From NCBI RefSeq assembly GCF_039973015.1, contig NZ_JBDWLT010000008.1:62001-126000 (forward strand): 64,000 nt of DNA, read 5' to 3'. How positions within the stretch are numbered: position 1 is the first letter of the stretch; each line of letters begins with the position of its first letter. Shown in pieces: positions 36,888-44,642 of this stretch. The notes below the pieces were generated by a model. That model was not told the origin of the DNA, ran no database searches, and saw only the letters and a program-made list of their open reading frames with translations. Both the position numbers and the translations under genes were made by a program. The stretch comes from Parvibaculum sp039973015. GTDB taxonomy: Bacteria; Pseudomonadota; Alphaproteobacteria; Parvibaculales; Parvibaculaceae.

Positions 36888-37711
36888 TTTTCCCCTCTTC
36901 CGGTGCCAGCCGCCGCTGGGCGCCCCTTAGCCCCTCTGCGAGAAATCGTAAAAGCAAAGGCAGGCAGGATCAAGAGCGCGAGGCGCTCCGGCAAGACATT
37001 CAGAAGCCTTATTCCCACCGATAAAACAAGGGGATAGGACATGCGCGCCGGGTTCCCGCGAAGGGCCCTCCTTATGCGCATTGCGATATCGTCCGGTGTC
37101 GTCAAAAACGGCTTTCGCCCGCTCAATTGCTGACTCATCCGGGTTTCTACATAACCGAGACTTATAACGTTGACGCGGACACCCCGGGAGCCGAGAAGCC
37201 GCCTCAGAGACAGAAGATAGGTCTCAAATCCCGCCTTCGCGGCGCTATAGGCCGGACAGGATGGCATGGGAGTTAACGCCGCAAGCGAGCCTATTCCGGC
37301 GATCTGCCCCTCACCCCTCAATGCCATGACGTTGGCAAGCGGCCCGATACTCCTGAGGGCGCCCATGAAGTTGGTCTCTGCCACCTGCTCTGCGGTATCC
37401 CAGGGTTCGAGCCCATCCGCTTCCGAAACACCGGAAGTGACGCCGGCGCAGACGATCAGGAGGTCTACGGTGTGCCTTCGATCGAAACCGAGGATAACGG
37501 CTTCCGTTTCCTTCGCGGTGACATCCGCCACAAGCTTTTCCGTGGAAGCGCCCAGAGCACGGCATTCCTCTTCCACCTGCTTGAGCCGTACTTCGTCGCG
37601 TCCAAGCAGGCCGAGCGTTATGCCCGGCGCCGCGTAGCCCCTTGCCAGCGCGGCCCCTATGCCATCGCTCGCTCCGGTAACCAGTACGACTTCGGGATTT
37701 TTCCACCCCAT
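36884..37711 (-). CDS. rkpH: RkpH-type short-chain dehydrogenase/reductase
   Basis: A 275-residue classical SDR. The NAD(P) loop is VLVTGASDGIGAALARG, the third motif is LLIVCAGVTSG (in place of NNAG), and the active site is GSLAALTPMPSCPAYSAAK (Ser and YxxxK). The C-terminus is hydrophobic (LALLILPAFAFTI), which suggests membrane association, as in enzymes that reduce long-chain 3-ketosphinganine. In rhizobia the SDR RkpH stands next to RkpG. Here it is about 10 kb away, in the export operon. Reduction of the RkpG oxo-amine product is the proposed reaction. Confidence 0.85.
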   Translation of the reverse strand: MGWKNPEVVLVTGASDGIGAALARGYAAPGITLGLLGRDEVRLKQVEEECRALGASTEKLVADVTAKETEAVILGFDRRHTVDLLIVCAGVTSGVSEADGLEPWDTAEQVAETNFMGALRSIGPLANVMALRGEGQIAGIGSLAALTPMPSCPAYSAAKAGFETYLLSLRRLLGSRGVRVNVISLGYVETRMSQQLSGRKPFLTTPDDIAMRIRRALRGNPARMSYPLVLSVGIRLLNVLPERLALLILPAFAFTISRRGAKGRPAAAGTGRGEK

Positions 37712-37712
37712 A

Positions 37713-38297
37713 TCAGGTGAGCAGGGTCTGCAGCAGCAACATGGGTTCCGTATGCCTCAGTGCGTTCGACGGCGGAATCGGGATGCGTTCTACGCATTCA
37801 AAGCCCTTGGCCGTGTAAAGGCTGAGAGCGGTCGTGTTGTCCCCCCAGGCATGGAGGGTGAGACTTTCGTAATTGGCACCGCGTGCAAGTTCTGCGGCGA
37901 AATCCAGAAGCAACCCTCCGACGCCTTGTCCGCGGGCACCCTCATTCACGGCGAGCGTATTGATATAGAAGCTGTTCGGGACATGGGTGGTGAAGAGCGG
38001 CAAAACCGGATCGAGACGTTCGGGCGGCAAAACGCTATAGGCGATTTCGGGCAGACCGATTTGCTCAGCCGGGAAAGCGATCAGACAGCCTCTGATCTCG
38101 CCACCATCTTCGACGAGATAGGCATTCTCGAAATGATAGGGGCTATCTTCATCGCCGACGGCAAGGCCGAGCGCGTCGATAGCTGTGAGTCCCGGGTAAG
38201 CATCTTCAAACAGATGTTCAAAGAGACCTTCGCCTGCCATAAGCAGAAACCGGACGAGTTCGTCACGGTCGGTCGCCATACCAATTCTAACGTCCAT
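37713..38297 (-). CDS. GNAT-family N-acetyltransferase
   Basis: A 194-residue protein with the acetyl-CoA-binding motif A (INTLAVNEGARGQGVGGLLL, residues about 112-131), followed by LTLHAWGDNTTALSLYTAKG, which matches motif B of GNAT enzymes. It ends one base before the SDR start, so the two are co-translated. It might acetylate an amino sugar or the amino-lipid proposed here. It could equally be a general protein or small-molecule acetyltransferase carried along in the operon. Confidence 0.85.
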   Translation of the reverse strand: MDVRIGMATDRDELVRFLLMAGEGLFEHLFEDAYPGLTAIDALGLAVGDEDSPYHFENAYLVEDGGEIRGCLIAFPAEQIGLPEIAYSVLPPERLDPVLPLFTTHVPNSFYINTLAVNEGARGQGVGGLLLDFAAELARGANYESLTLHAWGDNTTALSLYTAKGFECVERIPIPPSNALRHTEPMLLLQTLLT

Positions 38298-38332
38298 CGC
38301 CCCACCTCAAGAAAGTCAGCGCCGCTCCGCTC

Positions 38333-40135
38333 TTACGACACCGTGATGAGCCATTCGGTCGGATCCGCAAATTCGTTCCAGAATGCCTCGGCCTTCGTAT
38401 CCTCCCGAAGGCTGTCTCGTGCAAGCGGCTTGTCAGCCGGCCCCGCCATTCTCTCTGAATGGTAACCTTCCATTTCCCGCATAAGCAATTCGAACCAGCC
38501 CTCAAATCCGTCTTTCCAGTCGCCCAGATAGATATCACCCCGCCAGGAAGCACTTTCGGGGATATCGAAGGCTGCAATGTGACAGGTATCGGGCGGCAGC
38601 GAAGGCCGCACTCCTTGTTTCAGCCAGATGACAAAATCATCCCGCATGGCGGAGGGTGAAGGATAAGCCTTCGTCTCCACACAGCGGACGGACATGCCTC
38701 TGTGCCTCAGCGCTCTCGCAAGAAGGAGCTGCCGCCCCTCTTCCTCTCCGCCCACGATCGCGATCCTGTGCTTGTCCCGCAGAAAGCGGGCAACCACAGA
38801 CATCAGCCCTTCTTTTCCGCCTTCCGGGCGCAACAGTTCAACCGGTCTGCCAATGCGCTCTGCAACTTCAGCGGCAATGCTTTCGTTTTCTGCGACCAGA
38901 AGGTCATAGTTGGCCGCTTCACCCCACCCCTCGGGCTGGCGCACCAGAGCAACCGTCACCGCCATGGGGCTCAAATGACGCGCGTATGAGAAGTCAAAGG
39001 CAGGATCGCAGGAAAGGACGAGATCGTAGCCGTAGAGATTTATTCCCAGCGGGCCACGCCGTTTTGTGTCCACGAAAGCGAAACCTGAAGGCTCAGCAAG
39101 CGAAGGCGCCTCTTCTCCCACGGGTTTAACGATGGCGACCGCGGGACGCCTGCCCCAATCGAAGCCCTCGCCGCCAAAGAGCCCGGCCCAGGCATGGCGG
39201 CGGCAAAGATATCCGCAACGCGCGCGGAAAACGGAAAGATTGTAGCGGTGCCAGCGGCGGCGACGCGTCCGGCGCGCGCGCTTGAAGCGCGTAGCACCGA
39301 CGATATGGGTCGCAGAACAATTGTTGAGCGAGATGGACGGCATACCCGCAACCATTGCCTTCAACCCGAAATCCACGTCCTCATAAGCGTAGAGATATTC
39401 CTCGGGGAACCCGCCAAGGGCAAGAAAGCGCTCACGCGAGCAGGCGAGAACGGCTGCCGTTACGACAGGCATCGATGATGGACGGGCAGCACGCAACGCA
39501 TCCGCAGGGCCCGGCTTCGTCTCATAAGGGACGGTCCAGCCCTGCTGCAAATTCCATCGAAGCCTGATGCCGATCTGCGGCTCTTCCGAAACCACGCCTT
39601 CCGGGGATTTCTGCCACAGCTTCAATCCGACGAGGCCACCCGTCGCTTCGCACGCCGCGACCATTGGTGGGACTGCATCTTCGGTAAATTCGATATCGTT
39701 GTTCAGAAACAGAACCGTTTCCCCGCGTGCAAGCTGAGCGGCCCTGTTGCAGGAAAAGGCGAAGCTGAAATTGCGGCCGGGAACGAGATGGCGAATGGCG
39801 AACTCGGATGAAAGCCCGGCAAGGACCTGTCGGGTCTCTTCGTCCCCGCCGTGGTCCACCACGAGAAATTCCAGATCCGGCCATGTATTGTGCGTTCGGA
39901 TGGAACGGAACAGCGATGCCAGCATGTCCGCACCATTCAGCGTCAGGATGACGACCGAGACGAGGCCGGAACCGGGCTTTGCGAAACCTGCATCGAGAAC
40001 ACCGGCCTTCGCAGGCGGCCCGGCAACCGTATGTTCGCGGTAAAAGGCATCAAGTGCCGCAATCCGGCTCCCCTTCGCGGCAATCAGGCGCGATGCACTC
40101 TCAACGGCTTCTGTAAGGCGGCAAATGAGGGGCAT
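38333..40135 (-). CDS. GT2 glycosyltransferase with C-terminal extension
   Basis: A 600-residue protein with a GT2 domain at residues about 55-330: VSVVILTLNGADMLASLFRS, LVVDHGGDEE, SCNRAAQLARGETVLFLNND (the DxD-like NND), and YAYEDVDFGLKAMVAG (acceptor and metal site ED). The remaining 270 residues have no clear domain; they contain GINLYGYDLVLSCDP and HRIAIVGGEEEGRQLLLARA, possibly a degenerate GT-B lobe. It is the first gene of the long export operon and is divergent from lpxC, with about 110 bases between the starts. Substrate unknown. Confidence 0.85.
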   Translation of the reverse strand: MPLICRLTEAVESASRLIAAKGSRIAALDAFYREHTVAGPPAKAGVLDAGFAKPGSGLVSVVILTLNGADMLASLFRSIRTHNTWPDLEFLVVDHGGDEETRQVLAGLSSEFAIRHLVPGRNFSFAFSCNRAAQLARGETVLFLNNDIEFTEDAVPPMVAACEATGGLVGLKLWQKSPEGVVSEEPQIGIRLRWNLQQGWTVPYETKPGPADALRAARPSSMPVVTAAVLACSRERFLALGGFPEEYLYAYEDVDFGLKAMVAGMPSISLNNCSATHIVGATRFKRARRTRRRRWHRYNLSVFRARCGYLCRRHAWAGLFGGEGFDWGRRPAVAIVKPVGEEAPSLAEPSGFAFVDTKRRGPLGINLYGYDLVLSCDPAFDFSYARHLSPMAVTVALVRQPEGWGEAANYDLLVAENESIAAEVAERIGRPVELLRPEGGKEGLMSVVARFLRDKHRIAIVGGEEEGRQLLLARALRHRGMSVRCVETKAYPSPSAMRDDFVIWLKQGVRPSLPPDTCHIAAFDIPESASWRGDIYLGDWKDGFEGWFELLMREMEGYHSERMAGPADKPLARDSLREDTKAEAFWNEFADPTEWLITVS

Positions 40136-40244
40136 AGGTGCGGGACGGGAATTCTGTGCTTCGTGAATGGGGCGCCGCCGAGACCGCAGACCTCGCGACG
40201 AATTTCCTATAGGCTATATTGTTCTCGAGACGAAGCATATCTGG
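40136..40244. promoter_or_regulatory. Divergent promoter region between the export operon and lpxC
   Basis: About 110 bases separate the divergent starts at 40135 and 40245, and must hold promoters for both directions. No hexamers of good quality could be picked with confidence. Confidence 0.4.
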
Positions 40245-41141
40245 ATGGCGAAGATGGCGGCCCCACAGGGTTTCAGGGAAAACCAGGCGACCTTGAGGGA
40301 AGCAGCGCGCTTCAGCGGGGTCGGCCTGCATACCGGCCGGAAGACGAACGTCACCATCCATCCTGCACCAGCGGACACCGGCATCCGCTTCCGCCGCGCG
40401 GGCGGACGCGGACAGAGCGCGGAACTTCAGGCGGACTGGCGCAACTGCGTCGACTTTCCCCGCTGCACAATGATGAAGGCGGAGAATGGCGCCAAATTTC
40501 AGACCATCGAACATCTGATGGCGTCGCTCTTCGCGCTGGAGATCGACAACGCCATTGTGGAGATGGACTCGCAGGAAGTGCCCATCATGGACGGCAGCGC
40601 GAGGCCCATCGTCGAGGCGTTGGCGAAAGGAGGCATCAGGGAACAGGACAGACCAAGGCATTTCCGGCGGATCACCGAAAGCATCACGCTTACCGATGAG
40701 CGGATATCGCTTACCATCGAACCGCATCCGACCTTCGCGGTCGACTATGCGCTGGAGCTTCCCTACTGGAATACGCAGCGCTGGTCCGGGGATATGTCGC
40801 CTGCGCGCTTTCGCGAGGAAATCTGTTTCGCGCGTACCTACGGCATTCTGTCGGTCATCTGGCCCGCCCTTATCCTCGGCAAGCTGCGCCTTATCCCGCT
40901 TGTGCGTGGCGCGTCGCTCGGCAATGCACTGCTGATGTACAAGGACCGTGTACTGAACGAAGGCGGCTTGAAGACGCCCGACGAATTCCTCCGGCACCGC
41001 ATTCTCGATCTCGTCGGCGACCTCGCGCTGGGTGGTGGTCCGATCATCGGGAAGGTGACGGCCTTCTGCTCGAACCACAAGCATAACCGCGCCCTGCTGA
41101 GAGCAGTTGAAGAACGGGACGCGCTGGCGCCCGCCGCGTGA
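40245..41141 (+). CDS. lpxC: UDP-3-O-acyl-N-acetylglucosamine deacetylase homologue
   Basis: A 298-residue LpxC-family zinc deacetylase. Zinc ligands are in place: IEHLMA with Glu89 and His90, and RHRILDLVGD with His251 and Asp255. His278 (SNHKH) lies 27 residues after His251, the same spacing as the E. coli catalytic His265. Other blocks are GVGLHTGRKTNV, VPIMDGSARP and ICFARTYG. ATG at 40245 is chosen; the frame extends upstream to 40167. An LpxC outside its usual cell-division cluster, beside capsule genes, may be a second copy acting on another acyl-amino-sugar or amino-lipid, or the only lpxC of the genome. The window cannot decide. Confidence 0.9.
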   Translation: MAKMAAPQGFRENQATLREAARFSGVGLHTGRKTNVTIHPAPADTGIRFRRAGGRGQSAELQADWRNCVDFPRCTMMKAENGAKFQTIEHLMASLFALEIDNAIVEMDSQEVPIMDGSARPIVEALAKGGIREQDRPRHFRRITESITLTDERISLTIEPHPTFAVDYALELPYWNTQRWSGDMSPARFREEICFARTYGILSVIWPALILGKLRLIPLVRGASLGNALLMYKDRVLNEGGLKTPDEFLRHRILDLVGDLALGGGPIIGKVTAFCSNHKHNRALLRAVEERDALAPAA

Positions 41142-41145
41142 GCGC

Positions 41146-41916
41146 TTAAGGCTTTCCCTTCACTGTCAGATCATAGCCGTAGTGTTCCGCCCATTTGCCG
41201 CATATATCGCGGATCACAGCGATATCCTCATCCGACAGAACCGACAGATATTGATCCTGCTCGGCGTGTATCTTCGAAAAGCTGTAGGTGAGCGAGCGCG
41301 TATTCTCGCCCAGAAATTTCATCAGTCTTTTGGATTCAATCTTCGGGTCCGAGGTGAACGTCTCATATTTCAGCTCATAGGAGCGGGTCTTGATTGCGGG
41401 ACGCATGGTGTTGAATATTCCCACCGCTTCCTGCCAATAGTTCGCTGCGGCAACAACGCTCGGCGCGCCAATTACCTTTCCCACCATCAGGCTCGCCACC
41501 ACGTTCAAGGGGTTTCGGACGATGTGCACGAACTGCGCTGCCGGATAGTCATGAGCAAGAAGCGATAATCCGTAGATATTCTGCGGTGACTTGTCGAACC
41601 ACCGGCCCTCTTCGTTCCCGGCACCTGCCAGAAAGGCCGCCATGTAGCGGTCCTGAAAGTCCCGGCGGGAGGAAGCCGTGGCGACGATCTCATCGAAAAC
41701 CGCTTCGTCCACCTTGTCCATCCGGCGGTGCCGCTTGAGGACGCGGCGCTTCGTCACTTCTGTGCGATAGGCATTGCTGCCGAAGGGTTGCCCCCAGCGG
41801 TAGTAGTGCGTCTCTTCAGGGCACTCCAGGCGCTCGCTGCTTCGCAACACATCGCGCAGCAATGTCGTGCCGGAGCGCACGCATCCAAGAATGAAGAAGG
41901 GAGAATCAGACGTCAT
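41146..41916 (-). CDS. Sulfotransferase family protein
   Basis: A 256-residue protein from ATG 41916, one base after the stop of the repeat-bearing glycosyltransferase, so the two are coupled. The PAPS 5'-loop is FFILGCVRSGTTLLRDVL, the 3'-phosphate helix is FVHIVRNPLNVVASL, and RWFDKSPQN is the common KxP motif that follows the loop. The C-terminus (LSDEDIAVIRDICGKWAEHYGYD) is the typical Sulfotransfer_3 ending. It is the fourth sulfotransferase-like domain of the locus. It is probably cytoplasmic and acts on a sugar of the capsule or another glycan. Confidence 0.87.
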   Translation of the reverse strand: MTSDSPFFILGCVRSGTTLLRDVLRSSERLECPEETHYYRWGQPFGSNAYRTEVTKRRVLKRHRRMDKVDEAVFDEIVATASSRRDFQDRYMAAFLAGAGNEEGRWFDKSPQNIYGLSLLAHDYPAAQFVHIVRNPLNVVASLMVGKVIGAPSVVAAANYWQEAVGIFNTMRPAIKTRSYELKYETFTSDPKIESKRLMKFLGENTRSLTYSFSKIHAEQDQYLSVLSDEDIAVIRDICGKWAEHYGYDLTVKGKP

Positions 41917-41917
41917 C

Positions 41918-44491
41918 TCAAGACCCGTAGTAAGAATGGTAGTCATATGCGCGCGCGGGTTGAGCGAACTCCCCGTCCGCCAGCATTGCAAGCTCGCCCC
42001 GCTGACCAAGAAGGTAATCGACCACGAGAGCCGGGTTTGCAAGCCCCTCCCCCGGCAGATAAATCCCGCGACCGGCCCCCTCTCCCGCAAGACGCTCGTG
42101 CTGCGCGCCAAAAGGAAAAACCGCGACAGGAAAGCCCGCGAGCAACGCCTCCGACAAGGTGTAGCAGTAGGTTTCGGGCCAAACGGAGGGAATGAGCGCG
42201 ATATGCGCCTTTTCCTTCTCGAGGATATCGCTCAGATCGGCGGGGCTGTAAACGCCGGTAACCCGCACATGGGGGTTCTTGCGGAGATCGTTATCACGGT
42301 CCGTATAGCCCACCACGACGAAATCCACCGGCAGGCCTTTGCGTTTTGCATATTCGGCCGCCTTCACAAGTATCTTCGAGCCCTTGTGCTGCGTGATCGC
42401 GCCCAGCAAGACCACGCGCAAGCGCTCGCCCTCCCGCCAGCGCACGGCCACGGGCTTTGAAGCCGCAGGCTCGGGATGCGGGCGTATTGCAATATCGAGA
42501 AACGGAAAGGTCTTCTTCATGCGTTTGGCAGCATCCGTGCTGGGCGCGAGACACAGGCGCACACCGCTCAGAAAATGCCGGAATGCGGCCTGCCAATCGT
42601 CAATATCGGTGACGCCAAACGAATTTCCGTTCCGCTTGAGGCAGGCATTGCATTTCTCACGTTCCGCGCCGCCGCAAAATACCCCCGTGTGATCCACCAT
42701 GTTGATCCGGGGGCAGACGGACATGTAATCGTGAAAGGTGAAGTCGAGCGGGATGTTCAAGCGTTCCGCAATGCGGGGCAGAAGCTGCAAAAGCCGCATA
42801 TCCCAGCCCGCCAGGCTGTGAACGTGAATGCGGGTTATCCCCGCCAGAGCCAATAGCTCCACGACCTCGTCGATATCCGGCCCGAGCTTCAGATTGCTCA
42901 GGTTCGGGATGTTGAGAGTGCCCGCCGAAACATCGCCCGCCAATCCATGTGTTCGCGACGGACGAAGATAGACGACACCTATCCCCGCTTCTTCGCAGAT
43001 TGCGCCGATGTCGCGCATATGCCTTTCAATGCCGCCACCCCATGTATGCGACACGAAGAGCACATTCCTGCGATGCCGCCCAGCAATGCGCGCCGCGTCG
43101 GCACGGCGGCGGAACAGCGAGGCCGGATCGCGGCGGATGAACGCGCGGACATCCCCGGTGTAGGCGGGGTGCTTGCGCGTCAAGGCGCGCATCCCTTCGG
43201 CCCGCGCCTTTGCGGAGGTCTCCGCAAAGGAGACGCCGCCGGTATGACGCACGAAAACATCGCCGGCCAGAAGATTGCGCCAGCCCGCCGCAATGGCCCG
43301 CTGGCAGAGATCGTTTTCCTCGCCATAGCCGCGCCCGAACGAGGCTTCATCGAACATCCCGATCTCGTCCAGCACGGCGCGCGCGATATACATGCAGAAG
43401 CCAACGCCCGTCGGCACGTCAACGGATTGCCTCTTGTTCACGCCCGCGAAAATGCGATCAAGCGCGGCGTAGCCCAGCTCGAGCTTTTCCGGGTTATCCC
43501 CGTTCACAACCGGATAACTGCAGATCGTGGCATTGGTGGAGAACGGTGTGACAGTGGCAATGCGCGGGGCACGTCCATGCGCCAGAAGCCTGTCCAGCCA
43601 ATCGCCATAGACGACCGTATCGGCGTTCAGGAGAACGATATCGCGCTCCGGGTGCAGAGCCATCGCCTTGTTGCAGCTCCGCACAAAGCCGAGATTGGCC
43701 TCGTTCCGCAAAAGCGTGATGAGGCCGAGAGCATGAAGCTCCTGCAACTTTTCCGACAGGTGCGGCTCTGGCGAGGCATCGTCGACGACCACAATTTCGA
43801 AGGGTGTCTCATTCGCGCTGGAGAGGACCGAATGGAAGCAGGCAAGCGTGTCGTGCCATCCGCGATAGACGGGCACGACGACATCGACCGAAATGGCACC
43901 TGCTGTCCGCACCGCCCGCCGCCGCGCATGTTCGGCCCAGACGGAATCATCCGGCGCTCTGGGCTTGGATGCCACCTGCCACTTTCCCCCCGCGCCCGCC
44001 GCGCCGGAGCCGCGCCCCTCCTCCCGCCCGAAGCGGAGGTAGTGCTGAAGCGGCTCCATGCCCCCCGTGACGACATCGGGGTAGTGAGCGAGGTATTTCC
44101 GCACGGAAAAGCCGGGCCCCGGATCGCGCCGCTCGGACGCACCATGACGCACGTAATGCACGAGGGGGTTCATACCGCTCGCGGCCACGTCCCTATTTTG
44201 TGCGAGGTACCAGCGGCTGTTGAAGACAGGGTTTGGCTGACGCCCTTCCTGCCCGCCGCTCATCAGATAGTGAAGGAGCGGATCGACAAAGCGGCCGGCG
44301 ACGTCGGGATACTCACCCCGGTACCATTTCTCGTCGAAGAGTTTCGAGCGGCGAAGAAGCAGGTAATCCTCGAGGATCGTGAAGCGATCGCCTCTGCCCA
44401 GCGCTTCGAGCCATATCTGCACGTGTCCCTTGAACAAGCGGACGTTCAAGCTCCATGACGCACGAATATTCGAGAAATCCAACAGAGACAT
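41918..44491 (-). CDS. Repeat-bearing dual glycosyltransferase (WYL repeats, GT2, GT4)
   Basis: An 857-residue protein. Residues about 50-160 hold three 35-residue repeats (FDEKWYRGEYPDVA, FNSRWYLAQNRDVA, FSVRKYLAHYPDV, each ending like NPLVHYVRHGASERRDP). Then a GT2 domain (about 200-430: DVVVPVYRGWHDTL, VVDDASPEP, VLLNADTVVYGDWLD, GYGEENDLCQRA) and a GT4 domain (about 465-840: HTWGGGIERHMRDI, LLGAITQHKGSKIL, ALIPSVWPETYCYTLSEALL). Four cysteines in CGGAEREKCNACL may bind a metal. It is the complete version of the architecture seen at 1-1638. Two sugars could be added in sequence by one chain. Specificity unknown. Confidence 0.9.
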   Translation of the reverse strand: MSLLDFSNIRASWSLNVRLFKGHVQIWLEALGRGDRFTILEDYLLLRRSKLFDEKWYRGEYPDVAGRFVDPLLHYLMSGGQEGRQPNPVFNSRWYLAQNRDVAASGMNPLVHYVRHGASERRDPGPGFSVRKYLAHYPDVVTGGMEPLQHYLRFGREEGRGSGAAGAGGKWQVASKPRAPDDSVWAEHARRRAVRTAGAISVDVVVPVYRGWHDTLACFHSVLSSANETPFEIVVVDDASPEPHLSEKLQELHALGLITLLRNEANLGFVRSCNKAMALHPERDIVLLNADTVVYGDWLDRLLAHGRAPRIATVTPFSTNATICSYPVVNGDNPEKLELGYAALDRIFAGVNKRQSVDVPTGVGFCMYIARAVLDEIGMFDEASFGRGYGEENDLCQRAIAAGWRNLLAGDVFVRHTGGVSFAETSAKARAEGMRALTRKHPAYTGDVRAFIRRDPASLFRRRADAARIAGRHRRNVLFVSHTWGGGIERHMRDIGAICEEAGIGVVYLRPSRTHGLAGDVSAGTLNIPNLSNLKLGPDIDEVVELLALAGITRIHVHSLAGWDMRLLQLLPRIAERLNIPLDFTFHDYMSVCPRINMVDHTGVFCGGAEREKCNACLKRNGNSFGVTDIDDWQAAFRHFLSGVRLCLAPSTDAAKRMKKTFPFLDIAIRPHPEPAASKPVAVRWREGERLRVVLLGAITQHKGSKILVKAAEYAKRKGLPVDFVVVGYTDRDNDLRKNPHVRVTGVYSPADLSDILEKEKAHIALIPSVWPETYCYTLSEALLAGFPVAVFPFGAQHERLAGEGAGRGIYLPGEGLANPALVVDYLLGQRGELAMLADGEFAQPARAYDYHSYYGS

Positions 44492-44642
44492 ATCCCCCGA
44501 GCTCGCAGGCCCTACCTATGTGCGGGCTGCTCGCCCACGCTTTTCCCCAACCCGCCAAGGGATAAACATAATAGGGACGCGCCGCCACCCGGGAATGGGC
44601 AAACGGCGCGCGGCCTGCGGCAGAGGTGAGCCGGGGACGCGC

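Noticed and set aside
35511..37037. A 508-codon open frame on the plus strand
   Set aside because: It is antisense to the sulfatase-fold protein, which has clear membrane helices and catalytic motifs.
42947..44458. A 503-codon open frame on the plus strand
   Set aside because: It is antisense to the repeat-bearing glycosyltransferase, whose motifs are clear on the other strand.
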